Positions 11,370 through 23,193 of a stretch of DNA of 64,000 nt are shown here, one piece after another. Where the stretch lies: positions 3,998,501 through 4,062,500 of the forward strand of contig JAWHQI010000024.1 of the NCBI GenBank assembly GCA_033032865.1, given 5' to 3'. The notes under the pieces are model-generated. The model was not told the DNA's origin. It ran no database searches and worked only from the letters and a program-made list of their open reading frames with translations. The stretch's first letter is position 1. Every line of letters begins with the position of its first letter. Origin of the DNA: Dactylorhiza incarnata (Eukaryota > Streptophyta > Magnoliopsida > Asparagales > Orchidaceae). The translations under genes were made by a program, and so were the position numbers.

Positions 11370-12424
11370 TGTTGGGTTTTTCTAGAACCATACATCACAT
11401 GTAGGCGCAGCGGAAATAAAGAGAAACAACCCAAAAGACTTTGATCGGGCCATGAATATTGAATCAAGAAGTTAATAAAATACTAGGCAAAAATTACCTT
11501 AGTGGAGTTGGATCAAATCCAACCTAGATGCTCCAAGAAGAAGAGTCCTTGCGCCGGCTATGCGAGAGTTCTCACGTAGAATAATGTCTACGTCTCTACA
11601 GTGATCCACACGAGCCGGGAGAAGAACGACTGCACCTTTGCACTTCCACGAACTGCTAGGTTCGCTCCAGGAAGAACAATCACGGCGACGATCGCCGGAG
11701 GGGAGATCTGCGGAGGCGATCGAGACGTCGGAACACTTCCGTCGGCTAGGGTTCGTGAGGCGGAACTTCTTCCGTCTCGCTTCTTCTTCTTCGCGTAATA
11801 ATCGTGGATATCAAGAAGAACCGTCGAACCGTCTATTTATACCCGAAGTATAAAAGACCTAAAAAAATCGCTATCCGCAGTCCATACAGAAACAGTTTTC
11901 TGCAATAATTCGTCGGCATTCCACGGAACAAGCCGACGAATCCGACGAATCCGACGAATCAAATCAGACGACAACATTTGCCTAGGTTAGGGACTCTGTA
12001 ACAATTCGTCGGGATTCCACGGAACAATCCGACGAATCCGATGAATCATATCAGACGGCAACATTTGCCGACTTTAGAGTCTCTGTGATAATTCGTCGGG
12101 TTTCCACGGAACGATCCGACGAATTCCGACGAACTCCGATCAGACGGCAACATTTGCTGAGATCAGGGTTTCTGTTATAATTCATCGAGATTTCACGTAA
12201 CAGTCCGACGAATCCGACGAATCCCATCCGACGAATTCCGACGAATTGCGACAGCAACATTTTCTTTACCTCCCCGATCCTTTATGGTGATTGGTAACCT
12301 TTAGCAACACAGTCAATGTTCCAACTTCCCCACATGCACTTATGTGCGACCCTGCAGGCTCATATCGCGTTGGCAGTGAGATTACATGTTTGGCCACTTC
12401 TAGATCACAATGGTAACTCCAACA
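11370..12424 (-). repeat. F 3' LTR
   Basis: TGTTGGGTTTTTCTAG at the left edge and ACTCCAACA at the right edge. A minus-strand TATA box lies at 11834-11841, followed outward by four dyad-bearing tandem repeats (11904-12268). Confidence 0.92.
11904..12268 (-). repeat. Four ~90-bp tandem repeats with ATTCGTCGG/CCGACGAAT dyads (F U3)
   Basis: Units begin near 11907, 12002, 12090 and 12179. Each reads ATTCGTCGG, a spacer with TTCCACGGAAC, then CCGACGAAT, followed by CAGACGGCAACATTTGC. The arms are perfect 9-bp inverted repeats in the better-preserved units. They lie in U3 upstream of the minus-strand TATA box, so an enhancer role is likely. The same array is in the 5' LTR. Confidence 0.75.
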
Positions 12425-12438
12425 GTCTCCCACTTGAT
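12425..12438 (-). other. Polypurine tract of F
   Basis: The minus strand reads ATCAAGTGGGAGAC immediately before the 3' LTR, the plus-strand primer site for reverse transcription. Confidence 0.75.
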
Positions 12439-13400
12439 CTTGAAAGTATCAAACAAAAACCTCACAAACAATGAGCGGCATCTAGCAATGCATCATTGCT
12501 CCCCAAGCAATAAGAGTTCATAACTCATAAGCCTTTATGACCAATGTTCCAGCGCTGTCTCTGTCCCTTTGTCCCTTACATCCGGAAAGAACTAGAGGCA
12601 TGGACCGTGTCACCCTCATAATAGCTCAATCCAAGTTTCTTGATCTAGAACGGACTTCCAGAGAATGGTGAGCTCAATATCGCATATTGACTCAACCAAG
12701 CATGGCCATGCATTTCTCAGTCCAATTCCATCAAGGGGCCCATGGATGCAACTCCTGTTATATAGGAGGACAAATCCCATATCTGCTCATACCCAAACAC
12801 CCAAATGATTCGTAACGTACCCAACGACCACCCTTATCATCAACCTTCTTCAAGGAAGACTTTAGATGACATCAAAGCACGCTCTTCCTCACTCGATGAA
12901 TGCTGTGACTTCAGGTCAAAGGACCACAACACCATTGTCAAATGAGACCTACTTGTGACACTTTTAAGTAACAATCCACAAAGTAGTCTCAGGTTGGGTC
13001 TGTCCAGTACAACTTGTTCACTAACAAGTACCCACATGATGACTTGATATCACAATATCATGACCTGTGAGAACCGGTCATCAGTCAACACACATGCTAG
13101 TCTTAATGTATCATCATCACCCTTAGCTTTTACGATGATACCTCGACTAGGGACCTTTTAAGAATGAAGCTTCGAAATCATAGGCTCTCACATTCAAGTC
13201 ACGTACTTGATGTCCTATGGAAGCGAACATTCTAAGGGTATTTATCACGAATTTTATTCTATCATATAGAAACAGTATATCGTAATAAAAGAACTTGCCA
13301 TTAATTGTAAAAAGAAATAATTGGTACACAATTCATCATATGAATAAATAATAAACAGCCAACAGAATATTAATTTTACATGCAACCCACATGACTCCCA

Positions 13401-15195
13401 CTAGAGTTGATCACTCAGGTATCGTATACCCATTGATCTAGTATGACCATCATGCTTTCTCTGTGCGAGAGGCTTTGTCAGTGGATCTGCAATATTCTCC
13501 TCAGTAGGCACTCTGCAAATGTTCACATCTCCTCGTTCGACAATCTCACGAATAAGATGGAACTGCCGAAGTATGTGCTTGGAGCGCTGATGTGATCTAG
13601 GTTCCTTAGATTGTGCAATTGCACCATTGTTATCACAGTAGAGAACTACGGGACCAACAATGCTAGGAACTACATCTAGCTCGCCGATGAATTTCCTAAT
13701 CTATACAGCCTCCTTCGCTGCATTTTCCGCAGCGATATACTCGGCCTCAGTTGTAGAATCAGCAACTGTCTCTTGCTTGGAACTCTTCCAGCTCACAACT
13801 CCTCCATTCAGGCAAAACACAAACCCTGACTGAGACTTCGAATCATCCCTATCAGTTTGGAAGCTGGCATCCGTGTAACCACTTACAACGAGCTCTTCCT
13901 CTCCACCATACACCAAGAATACATCCTTAGTCCTTCTCAAGTACTTCAGGATATTCTTTACGGCTATCCAGTGACATTCACTAGGATCAGACTGATACCT
14001 GCTAGTCATGCTCAAAGCAAAAGAGACATCGGGTCGAGTACATAACATTGCATACATGATTGACCTAATTGCCGAAGCATATGGAATCAACTTCATGCGG
14101 TCCTTATCTTCACAAGATTTTGGACACTGGTCCTTAGAGAGATTTACACCATGAGACATGGGCAAAAATCCTTTCTTGGACTCAAGCATGTTGAACCGCT
14201 TCAACACATTCTCAATGTACGTACTCTGGGTCAAACCCAGCAACTTCTTCGATCTATCTCTATAGATCTTAATACCGAGTATGTAAGTCGCTTCACCCAA
14301 GTCCTTCATAGAAAAGTAGTTCCCTAGGTTGTTCTTAACAACTTTCAGGGTAGGTATGTCATTCCTGATCAGCAGTATGTCATCTACATACAATATCAGG
14401 AAGACAACAATGCTCCCACTGATTCGCTTGTAAACACACGGTTCATCTTCATTCTTGACAAAACCAAACTCTTTGATTTTCTCATCAAAACGAAGATTCC
14501 AACTTCTAGAGGCCTGTTTCAATCCATAGATGGACCTATTCAGCTTGCATATTTTAGTGGCTTCATTTGGGGATACAAAACCCTCGGGTTGTGTCATGTA
14601 CACTTCCTCAAGGAGGTTTCCATTTAGGAAAGTCGTTTTGACATCCATCTGCCAGATCTCGTAGTCATAATACGCAGCAATAGCAAGCAATATCCTAATG
14701 GACTTTACCATGGCAACAGGGGAAAAGGTCTCATCATAGTCAACACCATGAATTTGCTTGAAACCCTTAGCCACGAGTTGCCCTTTGAATGTCTGTACAT
14801 TCCCATCCATGTCGGTCTTCTTCTTGAAGACCCACTTGCACCCTATGGGTCGTACCCCTTCAGGTGGTTCCACCAAGTTCCAAACTTGGTTTGTATACAT
14901 AGAGTCCATTTCGGATTTCATAGCCTCAAGCCATTTGTCGGAGTCCGGTCCATTCATAGCCTCTTGGTAGGTCGCTGGTTCATCATCATGATCCATAAGC
15001 AACACATTACCTATTTGAGGCACGAGAAATCCATATCTCTCAGGCTCAAATATTGGTCTACCAGATCAACGTAGGACTTGTGTCTCTTGAGCAGGTTGTC
15101 CAGCTACAACATCTTGTAGTCCTGGCTCAGAATCCAATTCTGGTTCATTCACTACTTGTGGTTCTTGAACTTCTTCAAGTTCTACCTTTTGCGTC
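13401..15195 (-). pseudogene. pol: Element F pol, RT and RNase H part
   Basis: Continuation of the F polyprotein in the same frame as the upstream 15198-17225 block. RT: NQVWNLVEPPEG, CKWVFKKK, QMDVKTTFLNG and the catalytic YVDD motif (ILYVDDILLI, about 14377-14406). RNase [18 protein letters not shown] and, past a stop, YCDNNGA and the C-terminal ADPLTKPL. A TAG at 13701-13703 replaces the Trp usual after EAV. A TGA sits near 15067, where Arg is likely. The natural end is TAG at 13401-13403. Reverse transcription would occur in cytoplasmic particles; this copy is inactive. Confidence 0.85.
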
Positions 15196-17344
15196 TTTCA
15201 TGATAAGAACTCTTTCTCCAAGAAGACATCCGTCCTTGCGACAAACACTTTGCCCTCAAACGGTAGGTAAAAGTAATATCCTTTCGTTTCCTTAGGATAT
15301 CCCACCAGATAACACTTATCTGATTTGGGTTCCAGTTTTTCAGGCATTTGACGTCGTACGTATGCCTCACAGCCCCAAATTTTAATGAATGACATACTAG
15401 GACGCTTCCCAGTCCATATCTCATATGGTGTCTTTAGAACCGTTTTCGTCGGAGCGCGATTCAGTGTCATTGCAGCAGTCTCTAAAGCAAAACCCCAAAA
15501 GGAAATAGGCAGGTCTGCATGACTCATCATCGACCGTACCATGTCTAACAGAGTACGATTTCTCCTCTCAGACACACCATTATGCTGCGGTGTCCTAGGT
15601 GGAGTGAGCTGTGATACAATACCACACTCTTTCAGATGATCACAGAACTCATGACTCAGGTATTCGCCACCTCGATCAGATCGGAGTGCTTTAACCTTTT
15701 TACCCAATTGGTTTTCCACTTCATTCTTAAACTCTTTGAACTTTTCAAAAGTTTCGGATTTGCACTTCATAAGATACACGTATCCGTATCTACTGAAATC
15801 ATCAGTAAATGTAACGAAGTAGAAATACCCACCTCTAGCTATAGAACTCATGGGTCCGCATACATCACTATGTACTATACCCAAAAGATCCTCAGCCCTC
15901 TCAGTATAACCAGTGAAAGGGGCTTTAGTCATTTTGCCTAATAAACAAGACTCGCATCGCTCAAATGATTCATAATCAAATGAGTCCAATAGTCCATCTT
16001 TATGGAGCTTGGATATGCGCTTCTCGTTTATATGGCCCAAACGACAATGCCAGAGATATGTAGGATTTGAGTCATTTGTTCTTAGTCTTTTATTATTATC
16101 TACATTATAGATCGGATGGTCCAAGTTCAAAACATAAAGACCATTAAACAATTGAGCTACAGCATAACAAACATCATTCTTAAATATAGAACAACAATTG
16201 TTCTTAATTATAAAAGAAAATCCAATCACGTCTAAGCATGAAATGGATATAATGTTTCTAGTTATGGCCGGAACATAATAACAATTATTAAGTTCTATTA
16301 CAAGCCCACTGGGCAAAGAAGGACGGTAAACCCCTATGGCTACAACAACAACTCTTGCTCCATTGCCGACGCGCAGGTTCACCTCTCCTTTACTCAGCAA
16401 TCTCCTCCTTCCTAGTTCCTGCACATTTGTACAAATGTGAGAACCACATCCGGTATCCAATACCCAAGATGAAGGAGCAGAAAGGTTTATCTCTATAACG
16501 TAAATATTCGAAGCGGAAGTCATACCTCCCTTCATTTTCTGCAAACCCTCAATGTACGAAGGACAATTCCTCCTCCAATGACCAGCCTTGCCACAGTGAT
16601 GGCATTTCCCTTCCTTCACGGTGCTCTTCTTTTTCAGCGCAGAAGATTTGGGCTCAAGATGTGACTTAGGTCCCACCTTCATCTTTTTGAAGCCCTTGGC
16701 CTTACCCTTGCCTTTATGTACCATCAATATGGGACTAGCAGGCTTGGCCTTCTTCATGTTTATCTCGGCAGTTCGCAGCATGCCTAGGAGCTCGGGCAGT
16801 GTCTTGTTTATTTCATTCATGTTGTAGTTCAAGACGAACTGCTCATAACTATCCGGCAATGATTGCAGGATAAGATCTGTGGCCAACTCTTGACCCAGAG
16901 GAAAACCCAGTCTCTCCAGGTTCTCTATATACCCAATCATCTTGAGTACGTGAGTACCAACTGAGTCTCGAGCTCCCATTTTGCACTGAAATAATGCCTT
17001 CGTGACATTGAACCTCTCTTGACGAGCTTGCCCTTGAAACATTTTCTTTAGGTGCTCGTCAATCTCCTTGCACCCCATGTTCTCGTGTTGCTTCTGAAGC
17101 TCAGAGTTCATGGTGGCAAGCATAAGGCACTCGACGTCTAAGGCGTCATCGGTATACTTCTTATAAGCATCCTTATCAACACGGGACGAGTTCCCGGTCG
17201 GCACCTCGGGGGCTTCTTCTTCCAAGACGTTTGCCTGAGAACAATTCTCAGGTTCCTATACCAGTCCATGTAATTCGTCCCACTTAGCTTGTCCTTCTCA
17301 AGGATAGCTCTCAGGGACAAGGTGGAATGTGAACCACTTGCCAT
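15196..17344 (-). pseudogene. gag-pol: Element F gag, protease and integrase part
   Basis: The ATG at 17344 starts a Copia gag (LRAILEKDKLSGTNYMDWYRNL). A one-base-class frameshift near 17230 moves to the 675-codon frame from 17225. Gag continues (LMLATM, QLARQER-like block, LPELLGMLRTAE) to a CCHC zinc knuckle CHHCGKAGHWRRNC (about 16575-16616). Protease has WVLDTGCGSH (about 16440-16469). The integrase zinc domain (CRLGH...CESCLLGK) lies at 16050-15935, and the catalytic core has TFTDDFSRYGY, RSDRGGEY and PQHNGVSERRNRT. The block ends FLEKEFLS with TGA at 15198-15200, then continues in frame into RT. It is a single-frame gag-pol, unlike B. Confidence 0.87.
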
Positions 17345-18359
17345 GGAATTCTACAAGAATTCATGCAGAATTTAATCAGTACCTTAATTTCAAAATACAA
17401 TTTATTTTAATTTGGACTTCAATTAAATACTCCCACTATTTTATTCAAATTGATAACCCTCACTATCAATTCGGAGAGTCCATGCGAGCTACTCTCTTAG
17501 TGAACAAGATCCGTATTTCACCAACACCACGAGTCCGCTTTGGCGTTCCTCTCATAATGCAGTTATTAAGGTAGGCAACGCTTGCCAATTGCATCCTCAT
17601 GCAACTCTTGTTTGGCTGGTGAATAACTCCTTATTCGCATCCATCATATGGTGCATGCCAACCCTATGCCTCTAGGCACTCAACCTTTGAGGTCACCTAG
17701 TTAAGTTAGACCCGATGTCGACAGTGGGATATCACAATTATCCGCTCGCACCCTTACCAAGATAGATTAATGCACCTTGCTTTGGCAAGCCCACACTTCA
17801 TCGATCGAGGCAGGAAGAGTGTCATCCATCGGAAGGCATCCGAACACTTAATATTTGATGAAGGGATTTTAATTTTTAATGATAAGTTAACACTTAACCA
17901 TGATCAACATTTGATCAAAGTGCACATCCACAGAAAAACAAACTTTCTAAAATCCACATGCATCCCTTATGTGCACAACATAAGACTATCAACCTTTGAT
18001 AGACGAAAGGGCTAAATCTGGACATTTAGAACTCTTCCAAATCTTCAGATTTACATGCATTGGACAAAGGCAAAGACAACTCGACTTAAAGCAGTAGACA
18101 GGCTCGTCTCTCATTGTTGGATTCAAAATCCAAAATAGAACAAGGGTTCATTAACCAGTTGAGCGACGGTTACTGCTAAGGAGACAACAATTTCTAACAA
18201 TTAGAAATAACCACGAAATCCCAGACGTTCCTGGCGGGGTTCCAAGGGGCCGCGCCCCTGGCGATGGTCTCGCTGACATTTAGAACGCTTCCAAATACCT
18301 AGATTTGCACGTACTGGAATAACCAAACTTCTAAAACAACATTCATGACCAGAACCTCC
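17345..18359 (-). other. F untranslated leader
   Basis: About 1 kb between PBS and gag ATG with no supported ORF. It would hold packaging and dimerisation signals, none of which I can identify by eye. A short GC-rich stretch lies near 18230-18270. Confidence 0.6.
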
Positions 18360-18370
18360 CTCTGATACCA
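18360..18370 (-). other. Primer-binding site of F
   Basis: The minus strand reads TGGTATCAGAG, one base from the 5' LTR. Confidence 0.9.
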
Positions 18371-18371
18371 C

Positions 18372-19417
18372 TGTTGGGTTTTTCTAGAACCATACATCAC
18401 ATGTAGGCGCAGCGAAAATAAAGAGAAACAACCCAAAAGACTTTGATCGGGCCATGAATATTGAATCAAGAAGTTAATAAAATACTAGGCAAAAATTACC
18501 TTAGTGGAGTTGGATCAAATCCAACCTAGATGCTCCAAGAAGAAGAGTCCTTGCGCCGACTATGCAAGAGTTCTCACGTAGAATAATGTCTACGTCTCTA
18601 CAGTGATCCACACGAGCCGGGAGAAGAACGACTGCACCTTTGCACTTCCACGAACTGCTAGGTTCGCTCCAGGAAGAACAATCACGGCGACGATCGCCGG
18701 AGGGGAGATCTGCGGAGGCGATCGAGACGGCGGAACACTTCCGTCGGCTAGGGTTCGTGAGGCGGAACTTCTTCCGTCTCGCTTCTTCTTCTTCGCGTAA
18801 TAATCGTGGATATCAAGAAGAACCGTCGAACCGTCTATTTATACCCGAAGTATAAAAGACCTAAAAAAATCGCTATCCGCACTCCATACAGAAACAGTTT
18901 TCTGTAATAATTCGTCGGGATTCCACGGAACAATCCGACGAATCCGACGAATCAAATCAGACGGCAACATTTGCCTAGGTTAGGGACTCTGTAACAATTC
19001 GTCGGGATTCCACGGAACAATCCGACGAATCCGATGAATCATATCAGACGGCAACATTTGCCGACTTTAGAGTCTCTATGATAATTCGTCGGGTTTCCAC
19101 GGAACGATCCGACGAATTCCGACGAACTCCGATCAGACGGCAACATTTGCCGAGATCAGGGTTTCTGTTATAATTCGTCGAGATTTCACGGAACAGTCCG
19201 ACGAATCCGACGAATCCCATCCGATGAATTCCGACGAATTGTGACAGCAACATTTGCTTTACCTCCCCGATCCTTTATGGTGATTGGTAGCCTTTACCAA
19301 CACAGTCAATGTTCCAACTTCCCCACATGCACTTATGTGCGACCCTGCAGGCTCATATCGCGTTGGCAGTGAGATTACATGTTTGACCACTTCTAGATCA
19401 CAATGGTAACTCCAATA
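18372..19417 (-). repeat. F 5' LTR
   Basis: 1046 bp. It starts TGTTGGGTTTTTCTAG and ends ACTCCAATA, where the 3' LTR has ACTCCAACA, so the terminal CA has mutated to TA. TATA (minus strand) is at 18836-18843, with the dyad tandem repeats at about 18903-19256. Confidence 0.92.
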
Positions 19418-19807
19418 ATGTGTAGATGCTCGACACTTTTAACTTTGCCTTCACATCTAGACACTTTTTGCTGGCGTTGAGCTAACAGAAGTTTAGTCGA
19501 CACTTCTTATTCCATGGCATAGAGCGATACTCCTTGGCTCGACGCTTCTTGACTTGGTCTCAGATCTTCAGCGGCGACCTTGTCTTTTTGAGACAGCAGA
19601 CATGGGTCGACGCTTCTGGGTCATAGGTGTCGAGCGATGTGTAGTGTCTCGACGCTTGTGAACTTAGATGAATTCCTTGAGCACTTTGCTTGACCTGGTC
19701 TTCTGCACAATGATTCTAGAAAGTATATCAAATACATTCTGAGGTATATCTTTGACTTAGGAATGGACTTCTCCAAATCTAGGACATTGTGGACAATGGT
19801 CCCAACA
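19418..19807 (-). repeat. B 3' LTR, right piece
   Basis: Resumes after F with the second ATGTG copy and runs to CCCAACA. It matches 29967-30356 of the 5' LTR. It carries TCGACGC/GTCGAGC half-sites; the dyad at about 19514-19543 is degraded (GCATAGAGC) where the 5' LTR keeps perfect arms. Confidence 0.9.
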
Positions 19808-19822
19808 ATCTCCCCATATTTG
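19808..19822 (-). other. Polypurine tract of B
   Basis: The minus strand reads CAAATATGGGGAGAT directly before the 3' LTR. Confidence 0.75.
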
Positions 19823-20153
19823 AAGAATTCATAACCTCAGTCAATGATATTTCCCTCTTTACAAAGATAACTAATGTTTTATATACAGGTAATCATAATA
19901 TAATGAGTATAATACTTTATAAAATCAGATTACCAAAACGTTCTAACAAAAGAAATTATCTCAGACATGATTTATAATATTAGCAAAAAATCACAAGCAT
20001 TTCAGAATAAATCATGTAAAGATAAGGAAAGAATCACCTCACAGGTATATATATATAAGATAATAAAAGATAGTTTGCTCTGGGAGCTCATTAAGATTGT
20101 TCAAAGTTATATCAAATACATTTCTCTGAGAATTCTTAAGAAAGATTCAAATC

Positions 20154-22751
20154 CTAATGCTGTTCAGGTTCCTTGATATCTATTCCTCTTTTGGCTCTCT
20201 TGGAAAGAACTTCAGCAACCTCTTTTCTTCTCTTAAAATAGCCAAACGGCTTTGGAAAATATCTGATTGGCTCCTTATCACCTGCCTCAACTTTCCCGGC
20301 CAATTTGTCAGCTTTGAATTTTATCTTCAGCTCCTCCTGATCCCTGTGCTTCAACCACTCAGCTTCAGAGTACCATTTCCCTCTTTCTTATAGATTACCT
20401 TTCACAGCTTCCCATGCTGCCAGAATCATTTCTCTTGATGAGGGAGACCAATGTTCATAATCTACCCTTGATGCAACTTCTTCTCTGAACTTCCTTTTGC
20501 TAGATTCTACTTGTTCACTGGTAAAGTTCTCCCTCTTGGTTTTATCCTCAGGGTTGTACATCTTGGCAATTTGCTTTTGAATTTGTGTAAGAGATGCTGG
20601 CTTGGTCTCAGAAACTTGATCATTATTATAATCTATGAGAGGATAGCCAAAAGTTTCTCTTATAGAATTTGAGGTCCACACATCATGCTCAGAGCTGGCT
20701 TGAATCATTGACCTCTCCACCTTTAGGACTTCTTCAACTATATGATCTCTTAGAACATCCTTCTGAAACCTAACTTGTCCCTCCAGATGATGTATTCCAC
20801 TTTCAATGGTTTTCTTGACCTTAAGAAGATGGTCATCTATAGTATCTGTTTTTAACTTTACTTGATCCTTTAGAATTGAGGAGCTCTCATAAATCTTGGC
20901 TAGTATAGCAGCATCATGCTGTTGCAGCCTTGCTTCTATTTTAGCTGTACCTGTAAGAGTCTGTGCAACTTGTTCTTTCTACAACACTTGCATATTGTTG
21001 CTTAGAATTCCCTGATTCAGTTGCACATCATCTGTAGTTTTTGCAATACCTGCTTGTTTTTCTTTGATTTCCTTTGAAGTCTCCTTGATTACATCTAGTT
21101 GTTCAGTTGTATAGTCAACAGATGCACCAGCTCTTTTGAAATTTTTTACCATTTCCTTTCTCAGTGCATTCATCTGATGATTAACTTCAAATCTTACCAA
21201 TTTCATCTAAAAATCCACTTCATTTTTCATTTTTGTATTATTTTCTTCAATATACTGTTCCAATAATCTTCTTTGATTATTGAGCAACACCTCCAGCTGA
21301 GGTACTATTCGACTTAGATCCACATTGATTTCTCTTGCCATTCCATCACTTCTACTACTTTCCTCTCTGATGAAAGAGTCATCTCTCTGGCTTATATGTG
21401 AGCAAGAAGATTCTATCTTAATCACCTTCTCAGCCTCTTTACTTGTGGCTTCAGGCTCTCCTTCCACATCCATAGCATCAACAGCAGGATTTTCTTGAGC
21501 AGGGATCTTAGGATGATACTCCCCCTCAAATGGTGCATTGGCTGAATCAAAATTCTCAGGGGCAAAGATCTCATGCTGAGACTCCTTCTCAATGTCTGCA
21601 TTGTTAAAATCAATATTATCTGGAGCAGGGATCTCATCCTGAGCCTCCCCCTCAACTGCAGCCATGCTAAATTCAGTATTATCCTGAGCAGGGATCTCAT
21701 CCTGAGCCTCCCCCTCATTCTGAAACTTCCCCTCATCTCTAGGAGGAGATCCAGGTTGACTTCCTCTCTCTTCTTTTTCATTTTCATTTTCATCTTTTTC
21801 TTTGTTGATCTTGTCAACCCCTTCCAATAATGGATCAGTACCTGTTGGTGTATCAGGAATACTGTCCCTAGGTTTGTTTCCTTCTTCTTCTTCAGATGAT
21901 GTGAGATTAGGATCATGGATTGGAGAGGATTTTGATTTCCTTTTGGATGATGATGAACTTGAAGAGCTGGAAGAGACCTTCTTCTTCTTTTGCTTCTGAA
22001 CTTTCTTCTGCTTGGGAGAGTATTCTGCTGGTGGATAATTTGACAAAATCCTTTCCCATCTCTCTATCATTCTGATGTCCATTTTCTTCATATGGTTTAT
22101 CTTGGATCCAATTTTATTATTTAAAGAATCTGGAATGACTTTTACTAAATATAGAGACAGTATCCTACCCAAGTTGGGTGCTTGGATACATTCGATCACT
22201 CTGTCAAATACCACCCTTCCCCAATCAGTTCTCAATGTATGAATAATCCTGGTCAATAGAACAAACATTTTCCTTGAGATTTTATCATGGGTCCCTGTCT
22301 TGCATATTAGTCCCTTTCCGATCACATCTGTCAACAGTTTTCCTCTAGAATTCATCCCTTTCCTTAGTATACTCCCAGGAATTTCATGTGATGTTTCAAT
22401 CCCACACCAGACTTGGGCTAATCTAATCTGCTCAGAACTCACTTCTTCTTCTTCTTCATTACTTTTGAATCTTGGCAGTTCTAGTGCCTTAGCGAGTCTT
22501 GAAGGAGAAATCTTATTTTTCTTACCATTTACAGTAGTTTTCAGCTTAGAATTGGCGGTGTCTATTACTGTATTGGATAAAAGTTCTAAGACCTCTCGTT
22601 TCCAAATTAGAGTCGATTCAGATGAAACGAATTCCAGTCCTGCTTTGTAGATTAGCTCGATGGTTGACTTGATTTCCTCTGGTGCTGTTTGAAATCCATT
22701 GCGAACGAGCTCGTCTCCTTTGTAAAGGTAGTCACTGCTCTTCGGAGGCAT
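20154..22751 (-). pseudogene. Element B accessory ORF (env-like position), coiled-coil protein
   Basis: A single reading frame of about 866 codons lies between pol and the 3' LTR, on the same strand as pol. It is interrupted by stops at 21207-21209, 20979-20981 and 20388-20390. The first 514 codons (MPPKSSDYLYKGDELVRNGF...) have an N-terminal folded region of about 240 residues, then a basic-serine segment (KKVQKQKKKKVSSSSSSSSSSKRK) and acidic imperfect repeats (GEAQDEIPA.DN). The rest is helical and Lys/Glu-rich with heptads, a likely coiled coil. SIRE-type elements are known to carry an extra ORF here, often called env-like. I see no clear signal peptide or membrane segment, so an envelope role is not supported. 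It has its own TATA box and dyads upstream (22857-23085). Confidence 0.7.
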
Positions 22752-22856
22752 TGTAGTTGTTGATTGTAGATTGAAAATGTTGATGGAGAGATTTTCTAGG
22801 GCAGATTATTTTGATTTGAGAATTCTAGGGCATAGGTACTGACGAAGTGTCTTCCC

Positions 22857-23085
22857 TATTTATAGAGTTTTTAGTTCAAGAAGATGAATAGCCGCACGCT
22901 AGACTTGTTTGACAAGATTGATCAAATGGTTCAAATTTACCCTGTCGAGACGGCCTAGCTATGTTCGCACAAGCGTTGAGATAGCTCGACGCCATTTATC
23001 TTCGCTCGACGCCTGGTATCTTCTCGATGCCAGATATCTTCTCTCGACACCAGGTATCCTTGCTCGACGCTAGATATAGCTCCAC
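22857..23085 (-). promoter_or_regulatory. Internal promoter-like module before B's accessory ORF
   Basis: On the minus strand TATAAATA (22857-22864) lies about 106 bp before the ATG at 22751. Upstream of it are repeated GCTCGACGC-type units (about 22984-22992, 23004-23012, 23062-23070, with variants at 22943, 23022 and 23044) and GCGTTGAG (22973-22980). The same GCGTTGAG, GCTCGACGC and TATAAATA set occurs in B's LTR U3 in the same order. This supports a separate LTR-like promoter. Transcription is not demonstrated. Confidence 0.55.
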
Positions 23086-23193
23086 TCACCTTTTAGGACT
23101 TAATTGTTATTTTCATTTATTTATTTCATTTTCTATACTTATTTGAGAATTGTCATTTATTCTAGATTTATTTTATTTAGTTTCAAGACAGCT

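Larger units (their letters stand above)
11370..19417 (-). mobile_element. Element F: full-length Copia retrotransposon inside B's 3' LTR
   Basis: 8048 bp, with LTRs 11370-12424 (1055 bp, 3') and 18372-19417 (1046 bp, 5'), flanked by ATGTG on both sides (11365-11369, 19418-19422). It has a PBS, a ~1 kb leader, gag, protease, integrase, RT, RNase H and a polypurine tract in Copia order. The LTRs look closely similar over most of their length, fitting its place as the innermost and youngest insertion. Coding damage is one gag frameshift and at least three nonsense codons. The lineage within Copia is not assigned. Confidence 0.93.

Noticed and set aside
13837..15295. Plus-strand ORFs of 60-108 codons
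   Set aside because: Antisense to F's RT and integrase.
20154..22751. True viral-type envelope protein
   Set aside because: Position is env-like, but there is no signal peptide, membrane anchor or cleavage site; the protein is charged and coiled-coil.
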